From the NCBI GenBank assembly GCA_000156115.1, contig DS995276.1:314017-378016 (forward strand): 64,000 bases of DNA, written 5' to 3'. This DNA is from Rhodobacteraceae bacterium HTCC2083 (GTDB lineage: Bacteria > Pseudomonadota > Alphaproteobacteria > Rhodobacterales > Rhodobacteraceae). The translations under genes were made by a program, and so were the position numbers. The notes under the pieces were generated by a model, which did no database searches, had not been told where the DNA came from, and saw only the letters and a list, made by a program, of their open reading frames with translations. Of this stretch, positions 1 through 8,303 are shown piece after piece; position 1 is the first letter of the stretch; each line of letters opens with the position of its first letter.

Positions 1-1
1 A

Positions 2-328
2 TTGCTCGTGGTTCCGTTCGCGGCTTGGGCCGCTATTCACCTAGGTGCACCCATAAAAATATCGTGGCTCAGCGTACGTATCATCACAGATGGGTACGGA
101 ATTTGGACAGATGATCCAAAAAACCAAATCAGTGAAACTTGCGCAGCGTCTTTGATATGCGGAAAAGCGACGCGCGCCGACGAAATCCTTACAAAACCAT
201 CTTTGCGCGGAGAAATTCCACAAGCCGATTGGGCGCGCTTGGGCAAATTGGCCCATCGGACCTATGCGCCCGCGACCGAAGAGTCCCGCGTGCTGGGCGC
301 AGGCGCAGGTATTTCTGACAATGATTAA
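2..328 (+). CDS. Unknown protein, 5' end outside window
   Basis: An open frame enters from the left edge and ends at TAA 326-328. The first codon visible is TTG at position 2, which is probably internal, so the true start lies upstream. The visible 108 residues begin with a hydrophobic stretch (LVVPFAAWAAIHLG) that could be the end of a signal or membrane segment, followed by a soluble part with two cysteines (ETCAASLICGKA). I do not recognise a family. It is the only plus-strand gene before the minus-strand operon, and the two converge. Confidence 0.5.
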   Translation: MLVVPFAAWAAIHLGAPIKISWLSVRIITDGYGIWTDDPKNQISETCAASLICGKATRADEILTKPSLRGEIPQADWARLGKLAHRTYAPATEESRVLGAGAGISDND

Positions 329-415
329 TTCCAGTTTCTACAAACCCGCTGAAAATACGCCGAACCTCAGTGGAATCCTAAAAGTATGGCGTTCAACATC
401 TAACAGGGGACACTC

Positions 416-484
416 ATGTCAATAAAACCACCCTTTACCGAGTTGGAGATCGAAAAGGCTCCGTCCGGTTTTTACGAAGGCTAA
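416..484 (+). CDS. Possible 22-residue peptide or gene scrap
   Basis: ATG at 416 follows an AGGGGA ribosome-binding-like sequence about seven bases upstream and opens a 22-codon frame ending in TAA (peptide begins MSIKPPFTELEIEK). It could be a genuine small peptide or the 5' stub of a truncated gene. No homology is recognised. The rest of the 329-511 gap shows nothing else. Confidence 0.2.
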   Translation: MSIKPPFTELEIEKAPSGFYEG

Positions 485-511
485 ACCGACGACACTACGA
501 CAAATGCTGAG

Positions 512-775
512 TTATTCGGCTAGCACGTCAGTTGCCAATGTTGCCAACCGTTTGCTCACGACAAATGTTGTGGGTGATCCATAAACTTCAATGAAACCTT
601 CTTCGGCCAAAGCATTGAAGTGTCCCGCCAGAGTTGCTTCCCCGATGCCCAATTTTTTGCTGACATTGTTCACCGACATAGGCCTGTTCGACTTTGCCAG
701 TTCTTCAATCACTAAGATTGGAAGAAGGTCGTCCCCGCTTGATGACACGTCTACCTTGGGCTCTTCCTCGGGCAT
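512..775 (-). CDS. Small winged-helix DNA-binding protein
   Basis: This 87-residue protein has a winged helix-turn-helix fold signature: LPILVIEELAKSNRP, then a recognition region VSKKLGIGEATLAGHFNAL, then a wing (GFIEVYGSPTTFVVS). It resembles the N-terminal domain of IclR/MarR-type regulators with no effector domain. It starts three bases after the stop of the fumarase beta gene, so it is the last gene of the operon that begins with the semialdehyde dehydrogenase. An operon-autoregulatory role is inference only. Confidence 0.55.
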   Translation of the reverse strand: MPEEEPKVDVSSSGDDLLPILVIEELAKSNRPMSVNNVSKKLGIGEATLAGHFNALAEEGFIEVYGSPTTFVVSKRLATLATDVLAE

Positions 776-778
776 GGG

Positions 779-1444
779 TCAAATCACCTCATCCGTGCGA
801 TCATCGCTTTCACCATAGCGTTTTAGGGTCGCGGGCTTGGTGCCTTCATAAACCCGCGCAACATTCTTAGCGATTTTGGCGTTTTCGCGTTCAAACAAGC
901 AATCGCCGTTCATATCAGAGGCGACGATGAAAGGCCCCATGCGGTTACACTTCAGCACCCACATGGCTTGCGCGATGCCAAGCTCTTCGTTCCAATGCAC
1001 CGCTTCCACGTTTTCAACGCCGCGCCCAAGCAAAGCACCAGTGCCGTAACCAACTGTTGAGAGGTAGATCGCACCATTTGGCACAAAATATTCTTTGTAA
1101 TCCTTGGATGTCATACCGCCCTTGCCAACAATCAGCTTCGCGCCGGTCTTCGCCATCCATTCCGGCAACCATTTGGCAAATCTAAAAGAGGCTGTTGCAG
1201 TGACTGCACCCATGTCAAACGTCCCATCCTCATTAATCCGTGCGGCAGGGGAACAATGGAAATTCGCCGCCGATTGGCTGGGCAACTCCAAAGGAATGTT
1301 GGCTTTGTCTTCAAGTGCACGCATGTAGACGCCTTCTCGCGCCGTATACATGAGGCCATCGAGGTAGACGATGTCACCAAGGCGCAGATCATTGAGCGCG
1401 TCCTGTGTTGGCGTTGTGGAAAGGCGAAGTTCGCGGATGCTCAT
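779..1444 (-). CDS. Class I fumarase / tartrate dehydratase-type beta subunit
   Basis: C-terminal half of a split iron-sulfur hydro-lyase (Fumerase_C domain). Visible family features are the GAVTATASFRF segment, the glycine-rich GKGGM turn and PNGAIYLSTVGYGTGALLGRG. With the alpha subunit it would hydrate fumarate to malate; the related L(+)-tartrate dehydratase has the same two-gene layout and cannot be excluded. I chose the ATG at 1444 because it forms a 4-base ATGA overlap with the alpha stop, giving 221 residues; an upstream in-frame start at 1471 would overlap by 31 bases. The operon context next to succinate dehydrogenase favours fumarase. Confidence 0.8.
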   Translation of the reverse strand: MSIRELRLSTTPTQDALNDLRLGDIVYLDGLMYTAREGVYMRALEDKANIPLELPSQSAANFHCSPAARINEDGTFDMGAVTATASFRFAKWLPEWMAKTGAKLIVGKGGMTSKDYKEYFVPNGAIYLSTVGYGTGALLGRGVENVEAVHWNEELGIAQAMWVLKCNRMGPFIVASDMNGDCLFERENAKIAKNVARVYEGTKPATLKRYGESDDRTDEVI

Positions 1445-2397
1445 TCCGCAGCCTCCCGCACAGGTTCCCAATCAATCGTTTCGCGGCGCTGATAGGGTGT
1501 GAACCAATCAGGGTCGGTGCGATGCTCAACGCGACCATCCGCGTGTATACGGGCCACCGCGCGGCGCGAACTAAGGCAAAACGCATGCACTGACATCGGC
1601 ATTCCACCCGTATGACAATAGCCGACCTCGATGTTGCAATCGATCACCATGTTCTTGCCGACAAAACCCATGGCCCCCATTCCGATGGAGTTGCCCAATT
1701 CTTTGAACTCCGCCTCCATCTTGGCAATCTCAGGATCAGAGTTTTGCGATCCGACAATGCGCAGGGTCGAGGCACGTTTGCCAAGGTTCACGCAGATGTC
1801 CTTGGAGCCGCCAAGTCCAATCCCAATGATCGCAGGCTGACAGGCGAGACCGCGTTTGCCGAATGCCATGAGGCTATCAAGATAGAAGCGTTTAATCCCT
1901 TGCACACCATCAGAGGGGAACAGCATGCGGTAATCAGAGCCGAATAGGCCACCCTTGTGAACCGTGATAAGGTCGATCCAAGCACCCTCTGGTTCGAAGC
2001 CGTATTCAATCTCTGGCGCGCCAATACCGACGTTGTTGTTGTGATCCGTGCGCCAAAGAGGATGCACACGATTGGGTCTTAGCGGTACGCCGTTTGTGGC
2101 GCTTGCTGTTGCTCGTCTGAGCGCGGCTTCCAGCGCAATCATCCCGCCCTCGACGCTGGCTTCGTTGCCCATTTTCACAAACCAACGCGGCACACCTGTG
2201 TCGCCACACATCGCGCGGCGGTCTTCTTTGGCGGCCTCATAATTCTCCAGCATTGCTTTGAGAACAAAGGAAGACAGGTCACCATCCTCGGTCCGTGACG
2301 CTTCTTGCAAGCCATCAAGATAATCCTGAGGGATTTCAATCGCGGCCTTATCCATGAGGGTTTCGGCGGTGGATTGGATGAGATTGATAGGGATCAT
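1441..2397 (-). CDS. Class I fumarase / tartrate dehydratase-type alpha subunit
   Basis: The 318-residue Fumerase-domain subunit carries the 4Fe-4S cluster. Candidate ligands are Cys64 in CGDTGVP, the Cys of CQPAIIGIGLGG and a Cys in the segment VIDCNIEVGYCHTGG; class I fumarases use three cysteines and leave one iron free to bind substrate. It overlaps the flavoprotein gene upstream by four bases (ATGA) and the beta gene downstream by four bases, so all three are translationally coupled. Expected reaction: fumarate to (S)-malate, in the cytosol, oxygen-sensitive. Confidence 0.82.
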   Translation of the reverse strand: MIPINLIQSTAETLMDKAAIEIPQDYLDGLQEASRTEDGDLSSFVLKAMLENYEAAKEDRRAMCGDTGVPRWFVKMGNEASVEGGMIALEAALRRATASATNGVPLRPNRVHPLWRTDHNNNVGIGAPEIEYGFEPEGAWIDLITVHKGGLFGSDYRMLFPSDGVQGIKRFYLDSLMAFGKRGLACQPAIIGIGLGGSKDICVNLGKRASTLRIVGSQNSDPEIAKMEAEFKELGNSIGMGAMGFVGKNMVIDCNIEVGYCHTGGMPMSVHAFCLSSRRAVARIHADGRVEHRTDPDWFTPYQRRETIDWEPVREAAE

Positions 2398-4151
2398 TGC
2401 GCTGCCACCAAAGTTTCGGGAGCGTCCTTGGGCAAGATCGTCTCGCCCGGCCGCACGATGCTGAATTGAACGGGTTCGCGGGTGACTGTCACGTCGCGGC
2501 CAATCTGCTGAGCTACGGTAAATTCGCTGTCTTCCATCGTGCCCGGCTCTGGGAAATCCTCACGGAAGTGCGCACCGCGCGAGTTTTCGCGTGTGATGCC
2601 TGCTTTGGTAATGACTTCGGAAATATCGCAGAGCGAGCGCAGGTTGAGCCAATCGTGCCATGTCAGATTGAACGCCAAATTGCTGTCGTCCACGCCTACA
2701 TTCATGAGCGCGTCTGACACGTCTGCGATGCCCGTTAAGCCACGTTTCATGCCGGCTTCGGTACGCATTACGCCGACCTCTTCCCACATCAAATCCTGCA
2801 AATGCTTGCGCAATGGCAGTACCAGATCTGGCTTTTTGCTGAGCGGGTAAATTGCGCGCGCAAACTCGGCCGCGAGGACATCTTCGTCAGGTTCACGTAG
2901 GTACATCTTGCCCACATCTGCGCCCATCGTGTCGCCCGCAATCCCGCCATAGACCGTGGAATTGGCTACGCCATTGCCCCCCAAACGGTTGGACCCATGC
3001 GCGCCGCCGGCATCCTCGCCTGCCACATAAAGTCCCTCCATTGCTGTTCGCGTGTCCACGTCCACGACTACACCGCCCATGAAGTAATGCGCTGTCGGGA
3101 CTACCTCGACCTTGCCTGCGGCCAGATCGAACCCACTGTCAGCGCAGCGATTTACCATGCCTTTGAATTTCTTGCGCACGAAGTCCGGCCCAAGGTGGCC
3201 CATCGAGATGAACACGCCTTCTTGCTCTGGATTGTTGTTCTTGCGCATTTCCGCGTAGATGCCACGACTAACCACGTCGCGCGTCGCCCGTTCGCCCTTG
3301 CCGTCATAATCAAACATAAACCGCGCGCCAGAATGGCTAATAAGTTGTCCGCCAGCGCCGCGCAAACCTTCTTCCAACACCGTGCCTGTCATGCGCGTGT
3401 GATCCCCTGCAAGCAGACCTGTGGGGTGGAATTGCACCATTTCCATATCGCGGAGTTTGAGACCAGCACGCAGCGCCATGGCGAGGCCATCCATCGTCTT
3501 ATCACCGCTTGGGGTGTGGTACTTGTACATGGTTGGACCACCGCCGGTGCCCATCAAAACCGTCTTGGCACGTACCAGTTTGAAGCCGCCAGTCCGCATG
3601 TCGATCATCAATACACCCGCAAGCGCAGAGCCGTCTTTTGTCGGGATCAAACCAACGGCGCGATGCTCTTGCAGTTTCTCAATACCGCTGGCGAGGACCT
3701 TTTCCATCAGGCGATTGATAATCTCGATGCCTGTTAAATCGCCCTTATGCACAGTGCGATCTGCTGTCTGACCCGCGAAGGCCTTTTGATGCAGCGAGCC
3801 GTCAGAATTGCGATCAAAGAAGCAGCCAACCTCGTTCTCCAACTCTCGAATACGCACAACCGCTTGCTCGCACAAACGCCAAGCCATGTCTTGGTTGGGC
3901 AGCCATTTGCCACCCTGAATGGTGTCCATGAAGTGCCGCTCGACAGTGTCGCCACCGCCAAGGGCGACGTTGTAGCCACCTTGAACCATACGCGTGCAAC
4001 CGCATTTGCCGATCAAGCCTTTGACAGCAATGGTGATCTTGGTGCCCTCGGGCGCTGTTTGTTGGGCATGAAGGGCCGCGAACAGACCCGCACCACCCGT
4101 GCCAAGGATCAAAATATCCGTGTCGTACCGTTCGATATCAGAGAGCTTCAT
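2394..4151 (-). CDS. Succinate dehydrogenase/fumarate reductase-type flavoprotein
   Basis: The 585-residue FAD subunit has the N-terminal Rossmann motif ILGTGGAGLFAA and the catalytic set of the family: EMVQFHPTG, LEEGLRGAGG, VVSRGIYAE, VPTAHYFMGG and HGSNRLGGNG. In covalent SdhA/FrdA proteins the FAD is tethered to a His in an SHTVAAxGG-like sequence. Here the equivalent run reads CGCTRMVQGG, so Cys52 falls at the His position and no His is present. FAD may therefore be non-covalent or differently linked. The gene is coupled to the fumarase alpha gene by an ATGA overlap. It is probably a paralogue of the TCA enzyme serving this operon. Confidence 0.85.
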   Translation of the reverse strand: MKLSDIERYDTDILILGTGGAGLFAALHAQQTAPEGTKITIAVKGLIGKCGCTRMVQGGYNVALGGGDTVERHFMDTIQGGKWLPNQDMAWRLCEQAVVRIRELENEVGCFFDRNSDGSLHQKAFAGQTADRTVHKGDLTGIEIINRLMEKVLASGIEKLQEHRAVGLIPTKDGSALAGVLMIDMRTGGFKLVRAKTVLMGTGGGPTMYKYHTPSGDKTMDGLAMALRAGLKLRDMEMVQFHPTGLLAGDHTRMTGTVLEEGLRGAGGQLISHSGARFMFDYDGKGERATRDVVSRGIYAEMRKNNNPEQEGVFISMGHLGPDFVRKKFKGMVNRCADSGFDLAAGKVEVVPTAHYFMGGVVVDVDTRTAMEGLYVAGEDAGGAHGSNRLGGNGVANSTVYGGIAGDTMGADVGKMYLREPDEDVLAAEFARAIYPLSKKPDLVLPLRKHLQDLMWEEVGVMRTEAGMKRGLTGIADVSDALMNVGVDDSNLAFNLTWHDWLNLRSLCDISEVITKAGITRENSRGAHFREDFPEPGTMEDSEFTVAQQIGRDVTVTREPVQFSIVRPGETILPKDAPETLVAAQ

Positions 4152-4152
4152 A

Positions 4153-4506
4153 TCAGATCGCTTTCAGGAAAAAGAGTAGGGCGATGAGGAAAGACAGGGC
4201 CGCAGCACCCGCCGCAAGAGTTTTTTGCGATGGGGACCAAGGCAGCCATTCCATCGCCATCAATCGAAGCCCGCCGAACATGTGCACAGCTAGCAAAAAG
4301 ACGAGACCAATTTCTGCGAGTTTGACAACGCCTGCTTCAGTGAGATGCAGAAAGCCGTCAAGTCGCGCAGGATCCGTCATCGCGAGCGCGAGCACCCAGA
4401 AGTGCAGCGGCAGAAACAGCGTCAAGGCGAGGCCGGACATGCGATGCAGAAGATACACTAACCACAAAGGATGCGCGCGCGATGTGATGCCAGATGCTGC
4501 TTTCAT
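4153..4506 (-). CDS. Membrane anchor subunit of SDH/FRD-like complex (SdhC/SdhD type)
   Basis: A short polytopic protein with three predicted helices, beginning MKAASGITSRAHP. HRMSGLALTLFLPLHFW and LAVHMFGGLRLMAME contain histidines placed as in cytochrome b anchors that ligate haem and bind quinone. The ATG at 4506 forms an ATGA overlap with the stop of the preceding anchor gene; a longer in-frame start at 4569 would overlap that gene heavily and add a non-membrane Cys/Arg-rich leader, so it is rejected. The stop lies one base before the flavoprotein start. Confidence 0.72.
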   Translation of the reverse strand: MKAASGITSRAHPLWLVYLLHRMSGLALTLFLPLHFWVLALAMTDPARLDGFLHLTEAGVVKLAEIGLVFLLAVHMFGGLRLMAMEWLPWSPSQKTLAAGAAALSFLIALLFFLKAI

Positions 4507-4835
4507 GCGAACGTCACGGCCCAGACGGCACGTGCTCCTAAGCTCAAAAGTGCAAGACCGACGACCCACATGAACAGATCCAAAGCAGGGCGTTTAAGGC
4601 CGCCCCATTCATGAACAATCGCGCGCAGCCCAATTGCGCCGTGGATCGCAACCGCGATGACGAAAGTGCCGTAGAACAGGAACCAGACGGCCGAACCTTG
4701 CGTGCGGCCCAAGATTTCCGCCGCCGATAGCCCGCCTTGGATTGCATAAATCATCACCGCCAAGTGGCCAAGTACTAAGGGTGCCATGAGCAGCGCGGTG
4801 ATGCGCTGCAGCATGTACAGACGTAAGTTCAACAT
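4503..4835 (-). CDS. Membrane anchor subunit of SDH/FRD-like complex
   Basis: A 110-residue protein with three hydrophobic helices. The segment AIHGAIGLRAIVHEW resembles the haem/quinone helix of succinate dehydrogenase anchors, and QRITALLMAPLVLGHL resembles the first helix with its conserved Arg and His. It sits directly after the iron-sulfur subunit gene (one-base gap) and overlaps the second anchor gene by four bases. The order iron-sulfur, anchor, anchor, flavoprotein differs from the common sdhCDAB order. Confidence 0.72.
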   Translation of the reverse strand: MLNLRLYMLQRITALLMAPLVLGHLAVMIYAIQGGLSAAEILGRTQGSAVWFLFYGTFVIAVAIHGAIGLRAIVHEWGGLKRPALDLFMWVVGLALLSLGARAVWAVTFA

Positions 4836-4836
4836 C

Positions 4837-5550
4837 TTAGCGCCCCCGCTTGAAAAAAGATTTCGCGGTCTCGCGTTTTAGCCCTGCAATCGCCGACATC
4901 GGGTCAAGATCATTGGGACAATACGCAGTACACGACCCCATGGAGTGACAGTTGTGACAGCCGCCGCTGTCAGACACAGCATCCAAAATCGCGGCGCGTC
5001 CTTCGTCCTTGGCGTCATTCAGCAGGGTCCAAGCACGTTGCAAAGCGGCGGGACCAAGGTAGTCAGGATTGCCCGCGACAGTATCGCAAGCAGCGTAGCA
5101 CACAGAGCAATTGATGCATTCGATCCCTGCGTTTGCCTCCGCGCGTGGCGCGCTATCCTCGTCAATTGGTGCAATCGGATCGTCGCGGGTAAGTGCGCCA
5201 TGATGCACGCCTTCAGCGGCGACCCACTTGTCAAAAAACGGGTCCATGTCGACGGCTAAATCCTTGATCACGGGCAAATTGCGCAGCGGACCAATCGTTA
5301 CTTCATTACCGTCCAACACCTTGTTGATATGCGTGCGGCACGTCCAACGCGGCACGCCGTTCACCATCATCGCGCAAGACCCGCACATGCCGACGCGACA
5401 AGCGAACCGATAACTTAGCGTTGGGTCGGCGTTCTGCTGAACCCAAGACACTACATCGAGCACCGTTTGGCTTTCAAAGGCAGGTACTTCAAAGACATCC
5501 TGCACATCCGAACTACGTTCAATCGTGACTTTTAGTACATCGTTCGTCAT
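4837..5550 (-). CDS. Succinate dehydrogenase/fumarate reductase-type iron-sulfur subunit
   Basis: The 237-residue SdhB/FrdB protein shows all three cluster motifs. The plant-ferredoxin 2Fe-2S set is CRVGMCGSC plus a later Cys (RWTC). The bacterial-ferredoxin part has CINCSVCYAAC and a second group CHNCHSMGSCTAYCP for the 4Fe-4S and 3Fe-4S clusters. It passes electrons from the flavoprotein to quinone in the two anchors encoded next. Its start overlaps the upstream dehydrogenase stop by four bases (ATGA). Confidence 0.88.
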   Translation of the reverse strand: MTNDVLKVTIERSSDVQDVFEVPAFESQTVLDVVSWVQQNADPTLSYRFACRVGMCGSCAMMVNGVPRWTCRTHINKVLDGNEVTIGPLRNLPVIKDLAVDMDPFFDKWVAAEGVHHGALTRDDPIAPIDEDSAPRAEANAGIECINCSVCYAACDTVAGNPDYLGPAALQRAWTLLNDAKDEGRAAILDAVSDSGGCHNCHSMGSCTAYCPNDLDPMSAIAGLKRETAKSFFKRGR

Positions 5551-6581
5551 TTGGAGAAATCCGTGATTACCGCTGTTCCGGGGCGGGTTGGGCCCTTCAT
5601 CGCGCGCAATTCTGCGCTTGCACCAGAGAGCGGAACCACGCGATCAAGCATCGGTGTTAGATCGACTTGACCGCGCTCAATCATGCTGAGCAAAGAAGGA
5701 TATTTCCACGATGGCATGCCGCGTGTGCCATAAAAAGCCAGTTGTTTGGAATAGATCGCGCGCATGTTGACTTCCATGCGGCCATCACCAGCGGGCATTC
5801 CAACGTGCACATGACGGCCCAACGTGGCGAGGCATTCCACTGAGGCATTAGTGGTTTGCGAAATACCCAGTGCTTCTAAAGACACCTGCGCACCGCCGCC
5901 TGTGATCTCGATGATTGCGGCGGGTACGTCTTGTGTTGACGCGTTCACAGCAGCGTCCGCGCCAAGGCTCAGGGCTTGATCCAGTTTTTCCTGTACCACA
6001 TCTACAACAACAACTTGCGCGCCAAGCATTTTTGCCAAGAGCAAGGCGGACAAACCAATGCCGCCCGTGCCATGAACGGCGACCCATTCGCCAGCACACA
6101 CGTTGGCGCGGTCTGTCAAAGCGTGCCATGCCGTTGTGACGCGGCACCCAAGGCCAGCAGCGAGAGCTGGTGACATGGTTTCAGGCAGGTGGACAAGATT
6201 GTGATCAAACGGAACGGCAACAAATTCAGCATAAGCGCCAGGTGCGCCAAAACCGGGAACAACAGCGCTTTCGCAGGTGTTAGAAGCGCCAACCTGACAA
6301 GCCGGACAATCGCCACAGCCAAGGATGAAAGGCGCGATCAGTTTATCGCCGACTTTGTGTTTCGCCTGCGCCCCAGCCTCGACCACCGTGCCGCAATATT
6401 CGTGCCCCATGATGGAGCCGTTGATGACCTTGAGATGCCCCCCAACCCAACCGTGGAAATCAGATCGGCACACACCACAGGCCGCAACCTTTAGCACCAC
6501 TCCGTTGTCTGGGCATTTGGGATCCTCAACCGTCTCGATAGACAGGTCTTCGTTAAACTCTCTGACGACAGCTGCGCGCAT
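5547..6581 (-). CDS. Zinc-dependent alcohol dehydrogenase (MDR family)
   Basis: A 344-residue medium-chain dehydrogenase. Structural zinc site: CGDCPACQVGASNTC (four Cys at the usual 3-3-8 spacing). Catalytic zinc: Cys in GVCRSD, GHEYCGTVVE and Cys in GLGCRVTTAWHAL. NAD-binding loop: GTGGIGLSALLLAKMLGA. It sits between a succinic semialdehyde dehydrogenase and an SDH complex, so oxidation of a C4 hydroxyacid or related alcohol to the aldehyde is plausible, but the sequence does not fix the substrate. Confidence 0.82.
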   Translation of the reverse strand: MRAAVVREFNEDLSIETVEDPKCPDNGVVLKVAACGVCRSDFHGWVGGHLKVINGSIMGHEYCGTVVEAGAQAKHKVGDKLIAPFILGCGDCPACQVGASNTCESAVVPGFGAPGAYAEFVAVPFDHNLVHLPETMSPALAAGLGCRVTTAWHALTDRANVCAGEWVAVHGTGGIGLSALLLAKMLGAQVVVVDVVQEKLDQALSLGADAAVNASTQDVPAAIIEITGGGAQVSLEALGISQTTNASVECLATLGRHVHVGMPAGDGRMEVNMRAIYSKQLAFYGTRGMPSWKYPSLLSMIERGQVDLTPMLDRVVPLSGASAELRAMKGPTRPGTAVITDFSK

Positions 6582-6608
6582 CGTTTCTTCCTTTGTTTTA
6601 TGAGGGGG

Positions 6609-8063
6609 CTAGCCGTCTAAACCGGCGACGCACATGTATTTCACAGGCAGGTAGTCTTCCAAACCCTGGCTGCCGCCCTCTTTGCCCATGCCGCTTTCTT
6701 TGAGGCCCCCAAACGGTGCCTCTACCGTTGTAATCAAGCCGGAGTTGATGCCGATCAGGCCGTATTGCAATGCATCATTCAAACGGAACGTGCGCCCGAG
6801 CGATTTGGTATAGGCATAGGCTGCAAGGCCAAACTCAGTCGCGTTCGCTGCTGCAATCACCTCTTCTTCGGTATCAAACTTAAACACCGCAGATAGCGGG
6901 CCAAAGATTTCTTCGGTGGCAAACTGCATGTCTGCCGTTGCACCCGTAATCACTGTCGGTTCAAAAAACGTACCGCCTTTCGCGTGGCGCTTGCCACCAG
7001 ATATGACCTTGCCGCCCTTGGCAGTCGCATCTGCGATCATCTCTTCAACTTTCTCGACACCTGCCATATCGATCATCGGCCCCTGCAACACACCATCATC
7101 AGCTCCATCACCGACGAGCATCGCTTCCGTCGCTTCTTTCAGACGCGCTACAAAGGCGTCGTGAATGCCTGCCTGCACGTAGAAACGGTTGGTGCACACA
7201 CAGGTCTGACCCATATTGCGATACTTGGCGATCATCGCGCCCTCGATAGCCGCATCAATGTCAGCATCATCAAAGACGATGAATGGCGCGTTGCCGCCCA
7301 ATTCCATCGAGACCTTTTTAACCGTGTCAGAAGATTGACGGATCAACACTTTACCGACGTCCGTTGAGCCGGTGAAGGTGACTTTGCGCACATCCGGGCT
7401 GGCCATAATCGCGCCGCCGATTTCGCGCGCGGACCCCGTGACTATATTCACTACGCCATAAGGAAAGCCAACATCCTGACATAACTTGCCCCACGCCAAC
7501 CCGGAATAGGGCGTGGCGGTCGCTGGTTTTGCAACAATCGTGCAGCCTGCGGCCAGCGCGGGTGCCAGCTTTCGCGCCAACATCGAGGACGGGAAATTCC
7601 ATGGGGTAATCGCGCCAACGACACCAACGGGATGGCGCGTCACCATCAAGCGACGATCGGCGGTAGGCGCAGGCACAATCTCGCCTTTGGCCCGCCGGAC
7701 TTCTTCAGCAAACCAACGCACATAGGCAGCGCCGATAGCGATTTCCCCACGCGCTTCAGCCAAAGGTTTCCCTTGTTCTGCCGTCAGTAGCTGCGCCAAA
7801 GGTTCCTGATGATCCATCAACGCGTCATGCAATTTGTGCAAAAGGCCCACGCGGAATGACAGGTTGCTACGGGACCAATCTGCAAACGCCGCAGTCGCAG
7901 CTGCAATCGCGCGATTGGTTTCTGCTGTGCCGCAGTTTGGTACCTTGCCAAGCTCCGCGCCTGTCGCGGGGTTTGAGACTGCTATGGTCGCCCCAGTGTC
8001 TGCCGCGCTCCATTTACCGCCAATCAAGTTAGCTTGTAACAGCATGCCGCTAAATTCGTTCAT
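6609..8063 (-). CDS. gabD: NAD(P)-dependent succinate-semialdehyde dehydrogenase
   Basis: A 484-residue aldehyde dehydrogenase of the GabD type. The catalytic Glu is in MELGGNAPFIVF and the nucleophilic Cys in GQTCVCTNRFYV, whose double Cys (CVC) is typical of succinic semialdehyde dehydrogenases. It also has the cofactor segment TPWNFPSSML and the C-terminal PFGGLKESGMGKEGG. It is the first gene of the minus-strand operon: ATG at 8063 has a GGAG ribosome site about seven bases upstream, and the divergent LysR gene lies 240 bases away. The product, succinate, would feed the downstream SDH-like complex. Confidence 0.85.
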   Translation of the reverse strand: MNEFSGMLLQANLIGGKWSAADTGATIAVSNPATGAELGKVPNCGTAETNRAIAAATAAFADWSRSNLSFRVGLLHKLHDALMDHQEPLAQLLTAEQGKPLAEARGEIAIGAAYVRWFAEEVRRAKGEIVPAPTADRRLMVTRHPVGVVGAITPWNFPSSMLARKLAPALAAGCTIVAKPATATPYSGLAWGKLCQDVGFPYGVVNIVTGSAREIGGAIMASPDVRKVTFTGSTDVGKVLIRQSSDTVKKVSMELGGNAPFIVFDDADIDAAIEGAMIAKYRNMGQTCVCTNRFYVQAGIHDAFVARLKEATEAMLVGDGADDGVLQGPMIDMAGVEKVEEMIADATAKGGKVISGGKRHAKGGTFFEPTVITGATADMQFATEEIFGPLSAVFKFDTEEEVIAAANATEFGLAAYAYTKSLGRTFRLNDALQYGLIGINSGLITTVEAPFGGLKESGMGKEGGSQGLEDYLPVKYMCVAGLDG

Positions 8064-8145
8064 TCAAGGCTCCTATGGGCACGAAATAGATGAAGACGTC
8101 AAAATTCTTGAACATCCCAATTTTTCGAACTTCCTAACATTAAGC

Positions 8146-8160
8146 TGTAGTGCACATACA
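8146..8160. promoter_or_regulatory. Candidate LysR-type operator
   Basis: The 240-base intergenic region between gabD and the divergent LysR gene contains TGTAGTGCACATACA. Its TGTA...TACA arms are inverted and contain the T-N11-A spacing typical of LysR operators. A second near-palindrome (ATACAAGTAT) is at 8215-8224. The region is AT-rich and would hold both promoters. Assignment rests on symmetry and position only. Confidence 0.35.
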
Positions 8161-8303
8161 CTCAATAATTCTTTACACTTATTAAATTTTTCTTTCACAA
8201 TATGTTGTGGGTTGATACAAGTATGATAATCGATCCTGCTACTAAACATCCCCTTCAGCGTTGATCCTCACGGCAATCGCCACCTCGAAAAGAAAGATTG
8301 TTT

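Noticed and set aside
2997-3737. 246-codon plus-strand open frame
   Set aside because: Lies wholly opposite the flavoprotein gene; no motifs, shadow frame.
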